From positions 91,242 to 155,241 of the forward strand of contig NZ_JAFIWC010000009.1 in the NCBI RefSeq assembly GCF_017163755.1: 64,000 nucleotides of DNA. Reading direction: 5' to 3'. The stretch comes from Xanthomonas sp. (GTDB lineage Bacteria; Pseudomonadota; Gammaproteobacteria; Xanthomonadales; Xanthomonadaceae). The notes beneath the pieces were generated by a model. That model had not been told where the DNA came from. It did no database searches and was given only the letters and a program-made list of their open reading frames with translations. Shown in pieces: positions 8,564 through 16,508 of this stretch; positions within the stretch are counted from its first letter, which is position 1, and the number at the start of each line of letters is the position of its first letter. The position numbers were made by a program, and so were the translations under genes.

Positions 8564-8786
8564 ATGAACCCGCAGCGCCTGTTCCTCGCCGGTTGCATCG
8601 CCTGAGCCTGCGCGTGTCCTGTATCGCGAAGCCTTCCGCGCGATCGCCGCGGAAGCCGCCGGTGCGCCGGCGCCGGACGATCTCGATCTTCCCGGCATCG
8701 ACGACGGCGTCGCCGGCATGGTCTTCATCGAAGCCGCGGTGGCTGGCGCGCGGCAAGGCGCGGCCTGGGTGACCTTCGCCGCGTAG
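8564..8786 (+). pseudogene. Signal-peptide stub followed by the C-terminal tail of a Gfo/Idh/MocA oxidoreductase
   Basis: After a GGAG site, ATG 8564 opens a 13-residue stub (MNPQRLFLAGCIA) that looks like the start of an exported protein and stops at 8605. In another frame, from about 8613 to the TAG at 8784-8786, the translation (YREAFRAIAAEAAG, DDGVAGMVFIEAAVAGAR) matches the usual last helices of Gfo/Idh/MocA oxidoreductases. The bodies of both genes are missing. This is a further deletion scar in the same cluster. It probably derives from the other end of the Gfo/Idh type gene seen at 7503, or from a second copy. Confidence 0.65.
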
Positions 8787-9142
8787 CGCAGTGATGGCGC
8801 TGGCGAGCGCGAGCGGCTAAGCGCGAGGCAGCGGCGCTGCGCCATGGTCGCTCGGGGACGTTCGCTTGCGCGCCGCGTACATGTCGCCACGGCACGGGTC
8901 GCCGTAGGGATGGCCAGGGCGAAATGTCGCTACTGGCAGTGTACGTTCGCCGCGCTCGAGCGATGGGCCTGGCGGATTCACGAGCTTGTGGAAGGCACGC
9001 GCGACGCTTTCCGAATCGCCGGCCTACGCCGAGCGCGCGCGGTCCATGGTCGCCGAGCGCGGCGACGCCTATGCGATGCCTGGCATCGACCTCACGTGCG
9101 CGCCGTAGCCGACCGGGCACCGCCTTCGCCCGGCAGCGCCAC
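8787..9142 (+). other. Gene-poor stretch with a possible decayed 3' end (frame 8983-9108)
   Basis: No intact gene is visible here. A frame from about 8983 to a TAG at 9106-9108 gives a 41-residue tail (SESPAYAERARSMVAERGD, then MPGIDLTCAP) that reads like real protein rather than GC-biased noise, but it has no start and I cannot name its family. Given the deletion scars just upstream, it may be the end of another lost cluster gene. The rest of the stretch shows nothing I can support. Confidence 0.3.
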
Positions 9143-10075
9143 TCACGGCGCGACGCTGCGGTCGAGGAATTCCAGCATCGCCGCGGCGATTTCCCCGCCA
9201 TGGGTTTCGATGGCGAAGTGGCCGGTATCGAGGAACCGCACTTCGGCGTTCGCATTGTCGCGCTTGAACGCTTCGGCGCCGGTGGGGGTGAAGAAGGGAT
9301 CGTTCAGGCCCCAGATCGCCAGCGTCGGCGGTTGGTGCTGGCGGAAGAATTCGTGCAGCTGCGCGTACTGCTCGATGTTGGCGCCGTAGTCGAGCAGAAG
9401 ATCCATCTGCGCTTCGACGCCGATGCGTTCGATCGCCGCGGAGGCCAGCTGATGGCTTTCCGGCGCGAGCAGCGAGACGTCCTTCACGCCTTCGGTGTAC
9501 TGCCACTCGATCATCTCCGGCGTATTGAAGCGGCGCAGTGCCTCGCGGTTCGCGGCGGTGGGTGCGTTCCAGGCCTTGCGCATGTCGGCCCAGCCCGCGC
9601 TCAATCCTTCTTCGTAGGCATTGCCGTTCTGGCTCACGATCGCGCTGATCTTGTGCGGGTTGCCCACCGCCAGGCGCCAACCGACCGGGGCGCCGTAGTC
9701 GAAGACGTAGAGCGCGTAGCGGTCCATGCCCTTGGCGACGGTGAACGCGTCGATGACCGATGCGAGCGTGTCGAACGTGTAGTCGAACCGGACCCCGGGC
9801 ATCACCGTGGTCTGGCCGAAGCCGGGCAGGTCCGGGGCGATCACGTGATAGCGCTGCGCCAGCGCCGGTATCAGCTCGCGGAACATGTGCGAGGAAGCGC
9901 CGAATCCGTGCAGCAACAGGACCGTGGGCGCTTGCGGCCGGCCGGCCTCGCGGTAGAAGACGTCGACGCCTTCGACCTGCATCGTCCGGTGGTGCACGCG
10001 TACGGGAGCGTCCGCGGCCGCTGCGGAGAACGCGGTGCCGAGGGCGGCCGCAAGAAGGGCAGGCTGGAGGTTCAT
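9143..10075 (-). CDS. Exported alpha/beta hydrolase (epoxide hydrolase / haloalkane dehalogenase-like)
   Basis: The 310-residue protein has a signal peptide (about 1-22), the oxyanion motif HGFG (residues 56-59) and a nucleophile elbow with Asp126 (VFDYGAPVGW) instead of Ser. A likely acid is Asp259 (GLNDPFF) and the catalytic His is His286 (DTGHFAIETH). An Asp nucleophile is the mark of the epoxide hydrolase and haloalkane dehalogenase branch, which form an ester intermediate and release it with water. The substrate cannot be told from sequence. Export to the periplasm is less usual for this branch. The gene is divergent from the CGNR regulator, and the inverted repeat at 10106-10140 lies just upstream, so it is probably the main target of that regulator. 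Confidence 0.85.
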   Translation of the reverse strand: MNLQPALLAAALGTAFSAAAADAPVRVHHRTMQVEGVDVFYREAGRPQAPTVLLLHGFGASSHMFRELIPALAQRYHVIAPDLPGFGQTTVMPGVRFDYTFDTLASVIDAFTVAKGMDRYALYVFDYGAPVGWRLAVGNPHKISAIVSQNGNAYEEGLSAGWADMRKAWNAPTAANREALRRFNTPEMIEWQYTEGVKDVSLLAPESHQLASAAIERIGVEAQMDLLLDYGANIEQYAQLHEFFRQHQPPTLAIWGLNDPFFTPTGAEAFKRDNANAEVRFLDTGHFAIETHGGEIAAAMLEFLDRSVAP

Positions 10076-10105
10076 GGCGATTCCTTGGGTGGAAGGGTGC
10101 AGCGT

Positions 10106-10193
10106 AAGTAACCTGTATTAAACAAATATAGAGGTTACTTGAGCGTAGTGTGCGGTGGACGTAGTAACCTGTCAAATCATATTTTTGAGGTTA
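10106..10193. promoter_or_regulatory. Two matching inverted-repeat operators in the divergent promoter region
   Basis: The first site has perfect 9-base arms AAGTAACCT (10106-10114) and AGGTTACTT (10132-10140) separated by 17 A/T-rich bases. The second has arms TAACCT (10165-10170) and AGGTTA (10188-10193), again 17 bases apart; its left arm extends to AGTAACCT. The centres are 56 bases apart. The first covers the probable promoter of the hydrolase on the minus strand. The second includes the GAGG ribosome-binding site of the CGNR gene. A dimeric regulator made by that gene is the simplest candidate ligand. Confidence 0.7.
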
Positions 10194-10197
10194 TGAC

Positions 10198-10803
10198 GTG
10201 GCCGACACACAGCATCAGCGCGACGGCGACGCCGGCGAGGCTCCGATGGTCGGCGACCATCTGGCGATGGACCTGCTCAACACGCAGGCGCGTGCGCAGG
10301 GCAGGGTCGTCGACCACTGGAACACCGATGGCGACGTGCTCCGCTGGTTGGCACGGCATGGCCTGGCGTCGCCGCGCGGGCGCGGGGGCACCGCACCGGC
10401 GGGCCTGCTGGCTCGTGCGAGGACGCTGCGGACACAGGCCCATGAGCTGATCGCCAGGCGCAAGCAGGGGAAGGCCGGCGACATCGGCGGCCTCAACGAG
10501 TACCTGCATGCCTACCTCAGCGCGCCGGACCTGCAGCGCGATGGCGAGGGCAAGCTGGTGTTGGCGCGGGTGCCGCGCGGCGATGCGATGGCGTCGTTGC
10601 TCGGCCCGGTGGCCGAAGCGGTGGCGCAGCTGCTGGTGGAGGGCGACTTCGCCCTGGTCAGGCAGTGCGAACACCCGGACTGCATCCTGTGGTTCTACGA
10701 TCGCACGAAATCGCACAAGCGCCGGTGGTGCAGCATGGCCCAGTGCGGGAATCGCCACAAAGCCGCGCAGTTCAGGAAAAGAAGCAGCGGCGAAAGCGTC
10801 TAG
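10198..10803 (+). CDS. CGNR zinc-finger (ABATE domain) transcriptional regulator
   Basis: This 201-residue protein has the N-terminal ABATE domain (HLAMDLLNTQ, about residues 20-30 onward) and a C-terminal CGNR zinc finger. The four metal cysteines are in CEHPDC and CSMAQCGNR, with basic residues between and after them (TKSHKRRW, KAAQFRKR) suited to DNA contact. The family is predicted to bind DNA and sense a small ligand through the N-terminal domain. It starts with GTG, with GAGG seven bases upstream inside the second operator, so autoregulation is likely. It is transcribed away from the alpha/beta hydrolase, a common layout for a repressor and its target. Confidence 0.87.
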   Translation: MADTQHQRDGDAGEAPMVGDHLAMDLLNTQARAQGRVVDHWNTDGDVLRWLARHGLASPRGRGGTAPAGLLARARTLRTQAHELIARRKQGKAGDIGGLNEYLHAYLSAPDLQRDGEGKLVLARVPRGDAMASLLGPVAEAVAQLLVEGDFALVRQCEHPDCILWFYDRTKSHKRRWCSMAQCGNRHKAAQFRKRSSGESV

Positions 10804-10840
10804 CCCGGACAGCGCCGGGCCCGATCCAACCCCGGGCTAG
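10800..10840. terminator. Inverted repeat at the end of the CGNR gene
   Basis: CTAGCCCGG (10800-10808) pairs with CCGGGCTAG (10832-10840). A nested GCCCGG/CCGGGC hairpin lies inside (10803-10820). It overlaps the stop codon of the CGNR gene. There is no T-run, so a rho-independent role is uncertain. It may instead be a simple repeat. Confidence 0.35.
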
Positions 10841-11048
10841 TACCGGTTATCGGCAGCCCCGTATCCGAGGACCAGGCCGACCGGGCCTGGCCACCCACCG
10901 CCGGATCGAGCATTGCCACTGAATCGCGTTGCCGCCGAGTCCGCGTCGGCTTGCACACGGGGCGTGTGCGCTCAGGCTGCGGCTGCGCCTGTAGGCGATC
11001 CACCGACAACTGCGAGTGTGCTGGCAGTGCACGGTGCCATGCCAGGCG

Positions 11049-11777
11049 TCATGTCTTTTTCCGCGACGCGGAGGCGCTGCGCCGGACCGCCTTCGCCTTG
11101 GGCTTGGCCGGCTTGGTCGCGACGGCCGGGGCGTTGCGCTCGCGCTGCGCCGCGGTCTCGTCGCCGTGCAGGGTCATCAGCGATTCCATCAGCTGCTCGT
11201 CCGAACTGGAGCACACGCCCAACAGCAGGGCTTCCTTGCAGCCTGCGGCGGCCAGGTAGGCATGGCCCATGTTGGAGTCGATGTAGACCGATTGCCCGGC
11301 GTCCAGGACGATCGGGTCGTAGAACTCGGTATGGACTTCGACGCGGCCTTCGAGCACGTGGATGTATTCCTCGCCGGAGTGGTGCACGAGTTCGCCGAAC
11401 TCCTCGATGCTCTTGGCGCGCACCCGGGTCAGCACCGGGATCATGCGCTTGCGGCGCAGTTCCGGGCACAGGTAGTAGTAGTCGTAGTTGGGCGTGTTGA
11501 CGCGGATCGCGTCCTCGATGCGTCCGATGCTGCGGCGCGCGGTCACCGCCGGCTCGGGCGTGTCGTCCTGCTCGGCGAACAGCTCGGACATGCGCAGCTG
11601 CAGGCGCTGGCTGAGCTGCAGCAGCTTGTCGTAGGTCAGGGTCAAACGGTCGTGTTCGACCTTGGACAGCGTGGAGAGCGGAATGCCGGAATGCTGGCTC
11701 ATCTGCTTCAGCGTCCAGCCCTTGCGCGCGCGCAGCGAGCGCAGCAGTCCGCCGATGGTGGGGTGTTGCGATTTCAT
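11049..11777 (-). CDS. XRE family transcriptional regulator with cupin domain
   Basis: The 242-residue protein combines an N-terminal helix-turn-helix of the XRE type (about residues 8-62: SLRARKGWTLKQMSQ, SGIPLSTLSKVEHD) with a cupin beta-barrel at about 120-185 (HHSGEEYIHVLEGRVEVH, MGHAYLAA). It ends in a Lys/Ala/Arg-rich tail. XRE-cupin proteins usually sense a small molecule in the cupin pocket and repress a neighbouring metabolic operon. The start ATG is preceded by AGGTAAGG. It is divergent from the serine hydrolase of operon A. The nearly identical promoter/operator copies at 11913 and 18274 are the best candidates for its binding sites, so it would control both operons. Confidence 0.88.
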   Translation of the reverse strand: MKSQHPTIGGLLRSLRARKGWTLKQMSQHSGIPLSTLSKVEHDRLTLTYDKLLQLSQRLQLRMSELFAEQDDTPEPAVTARRSIGRIEDAIRVNTPNYDYYYLCPELRRKRMIPVLTRVRAKSIEEFGELVHHSGEEYIHVLEGRVEVHTEFYDPIVLDAGQSVYIDSNMGHAYLAAAGCKEALLLGVCSSSDEQLMESLMTLHGDETAAQRERNAPAVATKPAKPKAKAVRRSASASRKKT

Positions 11778-11912
11778 CCTTACCTGCTCTCCTGGGGGAA
11801 TGCCCGCAGCGGTGGAAGCGTCCTGGGCAGGATCATCATCGCCCCAGCGGGGAGCGTTGGAAAGGCCGGCAGCCCCCTGGATCCGCAGGCGATGGCGCGG
11901 CCAGGGGCGTGG

Positions 11913-11950
11913 TTGACAATTCTCTGATTAGGATCATTATTACCAAATCA
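11913..11950 (+). promoter_or_regulatory. Promoter/operator of operon A (copy 1 of a shared element)
   Basis: A perfect -35 box TTGACA (11913-11918) is followed, after 16 bases, by CATTAT (11935-11940). The stretch from -35 to -10 is the same as at 18274-18301 except for one base (T at 11934, C in the other). CTGAT (11924-11928) and ATCAG (11947-11951) form an inverted repeat over the -10, suited to repressor binding. The start codon of the serine hydrolase is about 80 bases downstream. Confidence 0.7.
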
Positions 11951-12022
11951 GGACAAATACAGCCCGCCTGGCCGATGATCGAATGCGGCGGGATTGCCCA
12001 TCACCGCTCCGGAGAGTAAGCG

Positions 12023-14041
12023 ATGCGCGTAATTCCGTTCACGCTGTACGGCTGTCTGTTGACCCTGGGCCTGGCGTCGACAGCGGGCGCGCAACAGGCG
12101 CCCTCGGTGCCGCCCGCTGTCCCGCCGGTGACCGCGCCGGCGACCGCGACGCCGTCGCAACCGCCGCAGACGCCCAGCCCCGACGGGGTGCCCGCGCTGA
12201 CCCGCGCCGACGCGCAGGCCTGGCTGGACGGCTACCTGCCCTACGCGCTGGAGAGCGGCGACATCGCCGGCGCGGTGGTGGTGGTGGTCAAGGACGGCCA
12301 GGTGCTGCTGCAGAAGGGCTATGGCTATTCCGACCTGGACAAGCGCGTGCCGGTGGATCCGGAAGGCACGCTGTTCCGGCCCGGCTCGGTGTCCAAGCTC
12401 TTCACCTGGACCGCGGTCATGCAACTGGTCGAGCAGGGCAAGCTGGACCTGGACGCGGACATCAACCAGTACCTCGACTTCGAGATCCCGCCGCACAACG
12501 GCAAGGCGATGACGCTGCGCCAGGTGATGACCCATACCACCGGCCTGGAGGAGCAGATCCGCGGGCTGATCAGCTCGCGCGCCGAGGAGATCGTGCCGCT
12601 GGACGCGGCGCTGAAGCGCTGGGTGCCCGAACGCATCCACGTGCCCGGCGCCACGCCGGCCTATTCCAACTATGCGACCGCGCTGGCGGGCTACGTCGTG
12701 CAGCGCGTGTCGGGCGAGCCGTTCGACGCCTATGTCGCGCGCCATATCTTCCAGCCGCTGGGCATGGCCCATGCGAGCTTCAGCCAGCCGCTGCCGCCGG
12801 CCTTGCTGGCCAAGGTGTCCAAGGGCTACGACAAGGCCTCCGACGGCACGCCGAAGGACTACGAGTTCATCAGCCTGGCGCCGGCGGGCAGCCTGGCCGC
12901 CACCGGCGCGGACATGGCCCGTTTCATGATCGCGCACCTGCAGGACGGCGCCTATGGGGACGCGCGCATCCTGGGTGCGCAGACCGCGCGCACGATGCAT
13001 TCCACCGGGCAGGCGTCGGTGGGCCCGCTGAACCGGATGATGCTCGGCTTCTACGAAACCACCGTCAACGGCCATCGGGCGATCGCCCATGGCGGCGACA
13101 CGCTGTGGTTCCACAGCGACCTGCAGCTGTTCCTGAACGACGGCGTGGGCATTTTCGTGTCGATGAACAGCAGCGGCCGCGACGGCGCGACCGGGCACAT
13201 CCGTGGCGCGCTGGTGCGCGGATTCGCCGATCGCTACTTCCCCGGATCCAAGGCGCGCGCGCCGGTGTTCGATCCGGAGCAGGCCAAGCTGCACGCCGCG
13301 CAGATGGCCGGCAGCTACGAAAGCAGCCGCCGCGCGCAGAGCAACCTGCTGTCGCTGGCGAACCTGCTTGGCCAGGTCAAGGTGATCGCCAACGAGGACG
13401 GCACGATCAGCGTGCCGATGGCCACGGACGCCAGCGGCGCGCCGAAGAAGTGGCGCGAGACGGCGCCCTACCTGTGGCAGGACGTGGCCGGCAGCGACCG
13501 CCTGGCCGCCGACGTGGTCGACGGCAAGGTGGTGCGCTTCAGCATGGAACCGTATGCGCCGATCATGGTGTTCGAGCGCTTGTCGCTGTGGCGCTCGCTG
13601 TCGCTGCCGTTGCTGGCGGCCAGCCTGGCGGTGCTGCTGCTGACCGTACTGGCCTGGCCGGTATCGGCGCTGGTGCGGCGCCACTATGGCGTCGCCTACG
13701 GCCTGTCGGGCGCCGATGCGCGCGCCCACCGCGTGGCGCGACTGACGGCCCTGGCCGTGTTCGTGGCGATCGCCGGGGCGATGGGGCTGGTGGTGGCGAT
13801 GCTCAACGACCTGGAACTGACCGGTCCCGGATCGGACCTGACGATCAACGCGCTGCGACTGTTCGCGTTGGTGGCGCTGCCGGTCGGCGCGGCGCTGTCG
13901 GCATGGAACGCGTGGCAGGTGCTGCGCAGCCGGCGCCGCTGGCTCGCCAAGGTGTGGGCGGTGCTGCTGGCGCTGGCGTGCCTGTTCCTGCTGTGGGTGG
14001 GCCTGGCCAACCACCTGATCGGCTATGGCGCGTACTACTGA
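12023..14041 (+). CDS. Exported serine hydrolase (beta-lactamase/DAP-type) with C-terminal membrane helices
   Basis: The 672-residue protein starts with a signal peptide and a Pro/Ala-rich linker (about residues 24-55). A class C beta-lactamase-like domain follows, with Ser122-Val-Ser-Lys125 (SxxK), Tyr214-Ser-Asn216 (YxN) and His356-Gly-Gly. The last ~160 residues hold three or four membrane helices (around 530-550, 575-595, 610-630 and 645-665). Such proteins are usually peptidases, esterases or D-aminopeptidases rather than antibiotic-degrading enzymes. Here the membrane anchor would keep the catalytic domain in the periplasm, next to uptake of D-amino-acid peptides. It is the first gene of operon A and has a GGAGAG site before the ATG. 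Confidence 0.87.
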   Translation: MRVIPFTLYGCLLTLGLASTAGAQQAPSVPPAVPPVTAPATATPSQPPQTPSPDGVPALTRADAQAWLDGYLPYALESGDIAGAVVVVVKDGQVLLQKGYGYSDLDKRVPVDPEGTLFRPGSVSKLFTWTAVMQLVEQGKLDLDADINQYLDFEIPPHNGKAMTLRQVMTHTTGLEEQIRGLISSRAEEIVPLDAALKRWVPERIHVPGATPAYSNYATALAGYVVQRVSGEPFDAYVARHIFQPLGMAHASFSQPLPPALLAKVSKGYDKASDGTPKDYEFISLAPAGSLAATGADMARFMIAHLQDGAYGDARILGAQTARTMHSTGQASVGPLNRMMLGFYETTVNGHRAIAHGGDTLWFHSDLQLFLNDGVGIFVSMNSSGRDGATGHIRGALVRGFADRYFPGSKARAPVFDPEQAKLHAAQMAGSYESSRRAQSNLLSLANLLGQVKVIANEDGTISVPMATDASGAPKKWRETAPYLWQDVAGSDRLAADVVDGKVVRFSMEPYAPIMVFERLSLWRSLSLPLLAASLAVLLLTVLAWPVSALVRRHYGVAYGLSGADARAHRVARLTALAVFVAIAGAMGLVVAMLNDLELTGPGSDLTINALRLFALVALPVGAALSAWNAWQVLRSRRRWLAKVWAVLLALACLFLLWVGLANHLIGYGAYY

Positions 14042-14079
14042 TTGAGCCGGCGGGCCGCGTCTGCTGCCCGCCGCCTTCC

Positions 14080-15114
14080 ATGGGTGTCCTTGCCGAGGTG
14101 CGCGTGATCGCCGGACCCATCGAACTGGAGCTGCACAACGAACCGCTGCCGCTGTCGGCGCCGTTCCGTATCGCCGGGCACGTGTTCGACGCGATGCCGG
14201 CGACGCTGGTCACCCTGCGCGACGGCGCGCACGTCGGGCGGGGAGAGGCGGCGGGCGTGTACTACACGCACGACCATCCCGAGGCGATGATCGCCACGCT
14301 CGAGGCGTTGCGGCCGCGCATCGAGGCCGGCATCGACCGGCAGGCGCTGCGCACGCTGCTGCCTGCCGGCGGCGCGCGCAATGCGCTGGACTGCGCGCTG
14401 TGGGAGCTGGAATCGCAACGCAGCGGCGTGCCGGTGTGGAAGCTGGCCGGTCTGCAGCAAGTGCGCCCGCTGCTGACCACCTTCACCGTCGGCGCCGACG
14501 ATCCGGCGGTGATGGCCGAGCGCGCGGCGGCCTATGTGCAGGCGCGCGCGTTGAAGCTCAAGCTGACCGGCGATGCGGAACTGGACGCCGCGCGCGTGCG
14601 CGCGGTGCGCGCGCGCTGTCCGGACGCGTGGATCGGGGTCGACGCCAACCAGGGCTACGACGCGCACAGCCTGCCGCCGCTGCTGCCGGCGCTGGTCGAG
14701 GCGAAGGTCGCGCTGCTCGAGCAGCCGTGCGCGCGCGGCCGCGAGGCCGACCTGGACGGCATCGAACGCGCGCTGCCGTTTGCCGCGGACGAGAGCATCC
14801 TGGACCTGGCCGAACTCGAGGCGCGCCACCACCGCTTCGACGTGATCAACATCAAGCTGGACAAGTGCGGCGGGCTCACCGAAGGCTTGCTGATGGCCAG
14901 GCGCGCGCGCGAACTGGGCAAGCGGGTGATGGTCGGCAACATGTGCGGCACCAGCCTGGCCGCGGCGCCGGCGTTCGTGCTGGGGCAGCTGTGCGACGTG
15001 GTCGACCTGGATGGGCCGATCTTCCTGGCCCAGGACCGCGCGCCGTCGGTGCGCTACGAGGACGGCCGCATCTTCTGCGGCGACGAGGTCTGGGGCTGCA
15101 GGGCCGGCGCATGA
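14080..15114 (+). CDS. dgcA: Enolase-superfamily dipeptide epimerase / DgcA-like N-acyl-glutamate racemase
   Basis: This 344-residue protein shows the muconate-lactonising subgroup layout: KxK base at Lys159-Lys161, metal ligands Asp188, Glu214 and Asp237 (VDANQ, LEQPC, ADES) and the second base Lys259 (INIKLDKCGG). Close relatives are L-Ala-D/L-Glu epimerases, which recycle murein peptides. DgcA proteins from the same family racemise N-acetyl-D-glutamate after DgcN acetylates D-Glu. A DUF1611 (DgcN-like) gene in the sister operon at 20822 favours the second role, but the first is not excluded. No signal peptide, so cytoplasmic. ATG 14080 has a weak ribosome-binding site; GTG 14104 with GAGG upstream is an alternative. 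The stop overlaps the next start (ATGA). Confidence 0.8.
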   Translation: MGVLAEVRVIAGPIELELHNEPLPLSAPFRIAGHVFDAMPATLVTLRDGAHVGRGEAAGVYYTHDHPEAMIATLEALRPRIEAGIDRQALRTLLPAGGARNALDCALWELESQRSGVPVWKLAGLQQVRPLLTTFTVGADDPAVMAERAAAYVQARALKLKLTGDAELDAARVRAVRARCPDAWIGVDANQGYDAHSLPPLLPALVEAKVALLEQPCARGREADLDGIERALPFAADESILDLAELEARHHRFDVINIKLDKCGGLTEGLLMARRARELGKRVMVGNMCGTSLAAAPAFVLGQLCDVVDLDGPIFLAQDRAPSVRYEDGRIFCGDEVWGCRAGA

Positions 15115-16445
15115 GCCAGACGGCGGAAAAGACCTGGTTCGGCCAGCCGCGCGGGCTGACCATCCTGTTCCTGACCAACATGTGGGAGCTGTTCTCCTAC
15201 TACGGCATGCGCACGCTGCTGGTCTACTACATGACCAAGGAGCTGCTGTTCGCCCAGGAAAAATCTTCCTTCATCTACGGCACCTACACCGCGATGGCGT
15301 ACTTCACCCCGATCCTGGGCGGGGCGCTCGCCGACCGCTGGCTGGGCAAGCGCAACGCGGTGATCATCGGCGGCAGCGTGATGGCGCTGGGCCATTTCCT
15401 GATGACGTTCGAGCCGCTGTTCTACGTCGCGCTGGCGACCATCGCGCTGGGCAACGGCCTGTTCCTGCCCAGCCTGCCCAGCCAGATCAACGACCTGTAC
15501 CGTGCCGACGACCCGCGCCGCGGCCGGGCCTACAACGTCTACTACGTCGGCCTGAACATCGGCGGTTTCATGGCGCCGCTGGTCTGCGGCACCCTGGGCG
15601 AGGTCTACGGCTGGCACTACGGCTTCGGCGCCGCCGGCATCGGCATGTTCGTCGGCCTGATCATCTACGTGCTGGGCCGCGGCTATCTCCCGCCGGACAG
15701 CCGCACGCGGGTGCGCACCGCCGCCGCGGCGGACGAACGCGGCGGCAATGGCGCGCGGCTGTGGCTGCTGCTGCTGTGCGTGGGCCTGGCGGCGACGATC
15801 TTCCGCGGTGCCTACGAGCAGATCGGCAACACGCTGCCGCTGTGGATCGACAGCGGCGTGGATCGGAGCTGGGGCGACGCGGTCATTCCGATGACCTGGT
15901 TCCAGGCGCTCAATCCGCTGCTGGTGATCAGCATGACGCCGCTGCTGCTGTTGCACTGGCGGCGGCGCGCCGATGCCGGCCGCGACATGTCGCCGGCGCG
16001 CAAGATGGCGATCGGCGCGGTCATCGTCGCGCTGGCCTACCTGCTGCTGGCGGCGCTGGATGGGTCGGCCGGCGGCGGGCGCGTCGGCTGGCCATGGCTG
16101 CTCGCGTTCTTCGCGATCCTCACCCTGGGCGAGCTGTACATCCTGCCGACCGGGCTGGGACTGTTCGCGCGCCTGGCGCCGCCGCGGCTGGGCGCGACCA
16201 CGGTGGCGGCGTGGTTCCTGGCGATCTTCACCGGCAGCCTGCTGGCCGGCGCGGTGGGCGCCCTGTGGTCGTGGATCGGCCACGCCGGATTCTTCGTGCT
16301 GCTGGCGGGACTGGCGCTGCTCGCCGCCTGCGCGCTGTGGATGCTGGACCGGCCGATCCGCGCCATGGAACGGGAGCGCCGCCCTGCGTCCGTCGAACCG
16401 CCGCCCGCCGCGGCGCACGCGCCGGCGGAGAACCCCCATCGTTGA
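15111..16445 (+). CDS. POT/PTR family peptide transporter (MFS)
   Basis: The 444-residue membrane protein has about twelve or more helices and the layout of proton-dependent oligopeptide transporters, including the second signature (NVYYVGLNIGGFMAPL). The first helix normally carries the ExxERFxYYG proton-coupling motif. Here it reads NMWELFSYYG, so the first Glu and the Arg are replaced. This could mean altered proton coupling or a different substrate class. It is coupled to the epimerase gene by an ATGA overlap and lies before the D-aminoacylase gene, so import of di- or tripeptides, or N-acylated amino acids, for operon A enzymes is the likely job. Confidence 0.83.
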   Translation: MSQTAEKTWFGQPRGLTILFLTNMWELFSYYGMRTLLVYYMTKELLFAQEKSSFIYGTYTAMAYFTPILGGALADRWLGKRNAVIIGGSVMALGHFLMTFEPLFYVALATIALGNGLFLPSLPSQINDLYRADDPRRGRAYNVYYVGLNIGGFMAPLVCGTLGEVYGWHYGFGAAGIGMFVGLIIYVLGRGYLPPDSRTRVRTAAAADERGGNGARLWLLLLCVGLAATIFRGAYEQIGNTLPLWIDSGVDRSWGDAVIPMTWFQALNPLLVISMTPLLLLHWRRRADAGRDMSPARKMAIGAVIVALAYLLLAALDGSAGGGRVGWPWLLAFFAILTLGELYILPTGLGLFARLAPPRLGATTVAAWFLAIFTGSLLAGAVGALWSWIGHAGFFVLLAGLALLAACALWMLDRPIRAMERERRPASVEPPPAAAHAPAENPHR

Positions 16446-16508
16446 AGCCGCCGTTGCACCTTCCGGCGGCGCCTGCCCGTCATCGCGGTATCCACCAGGA
16501 GCAAACCG

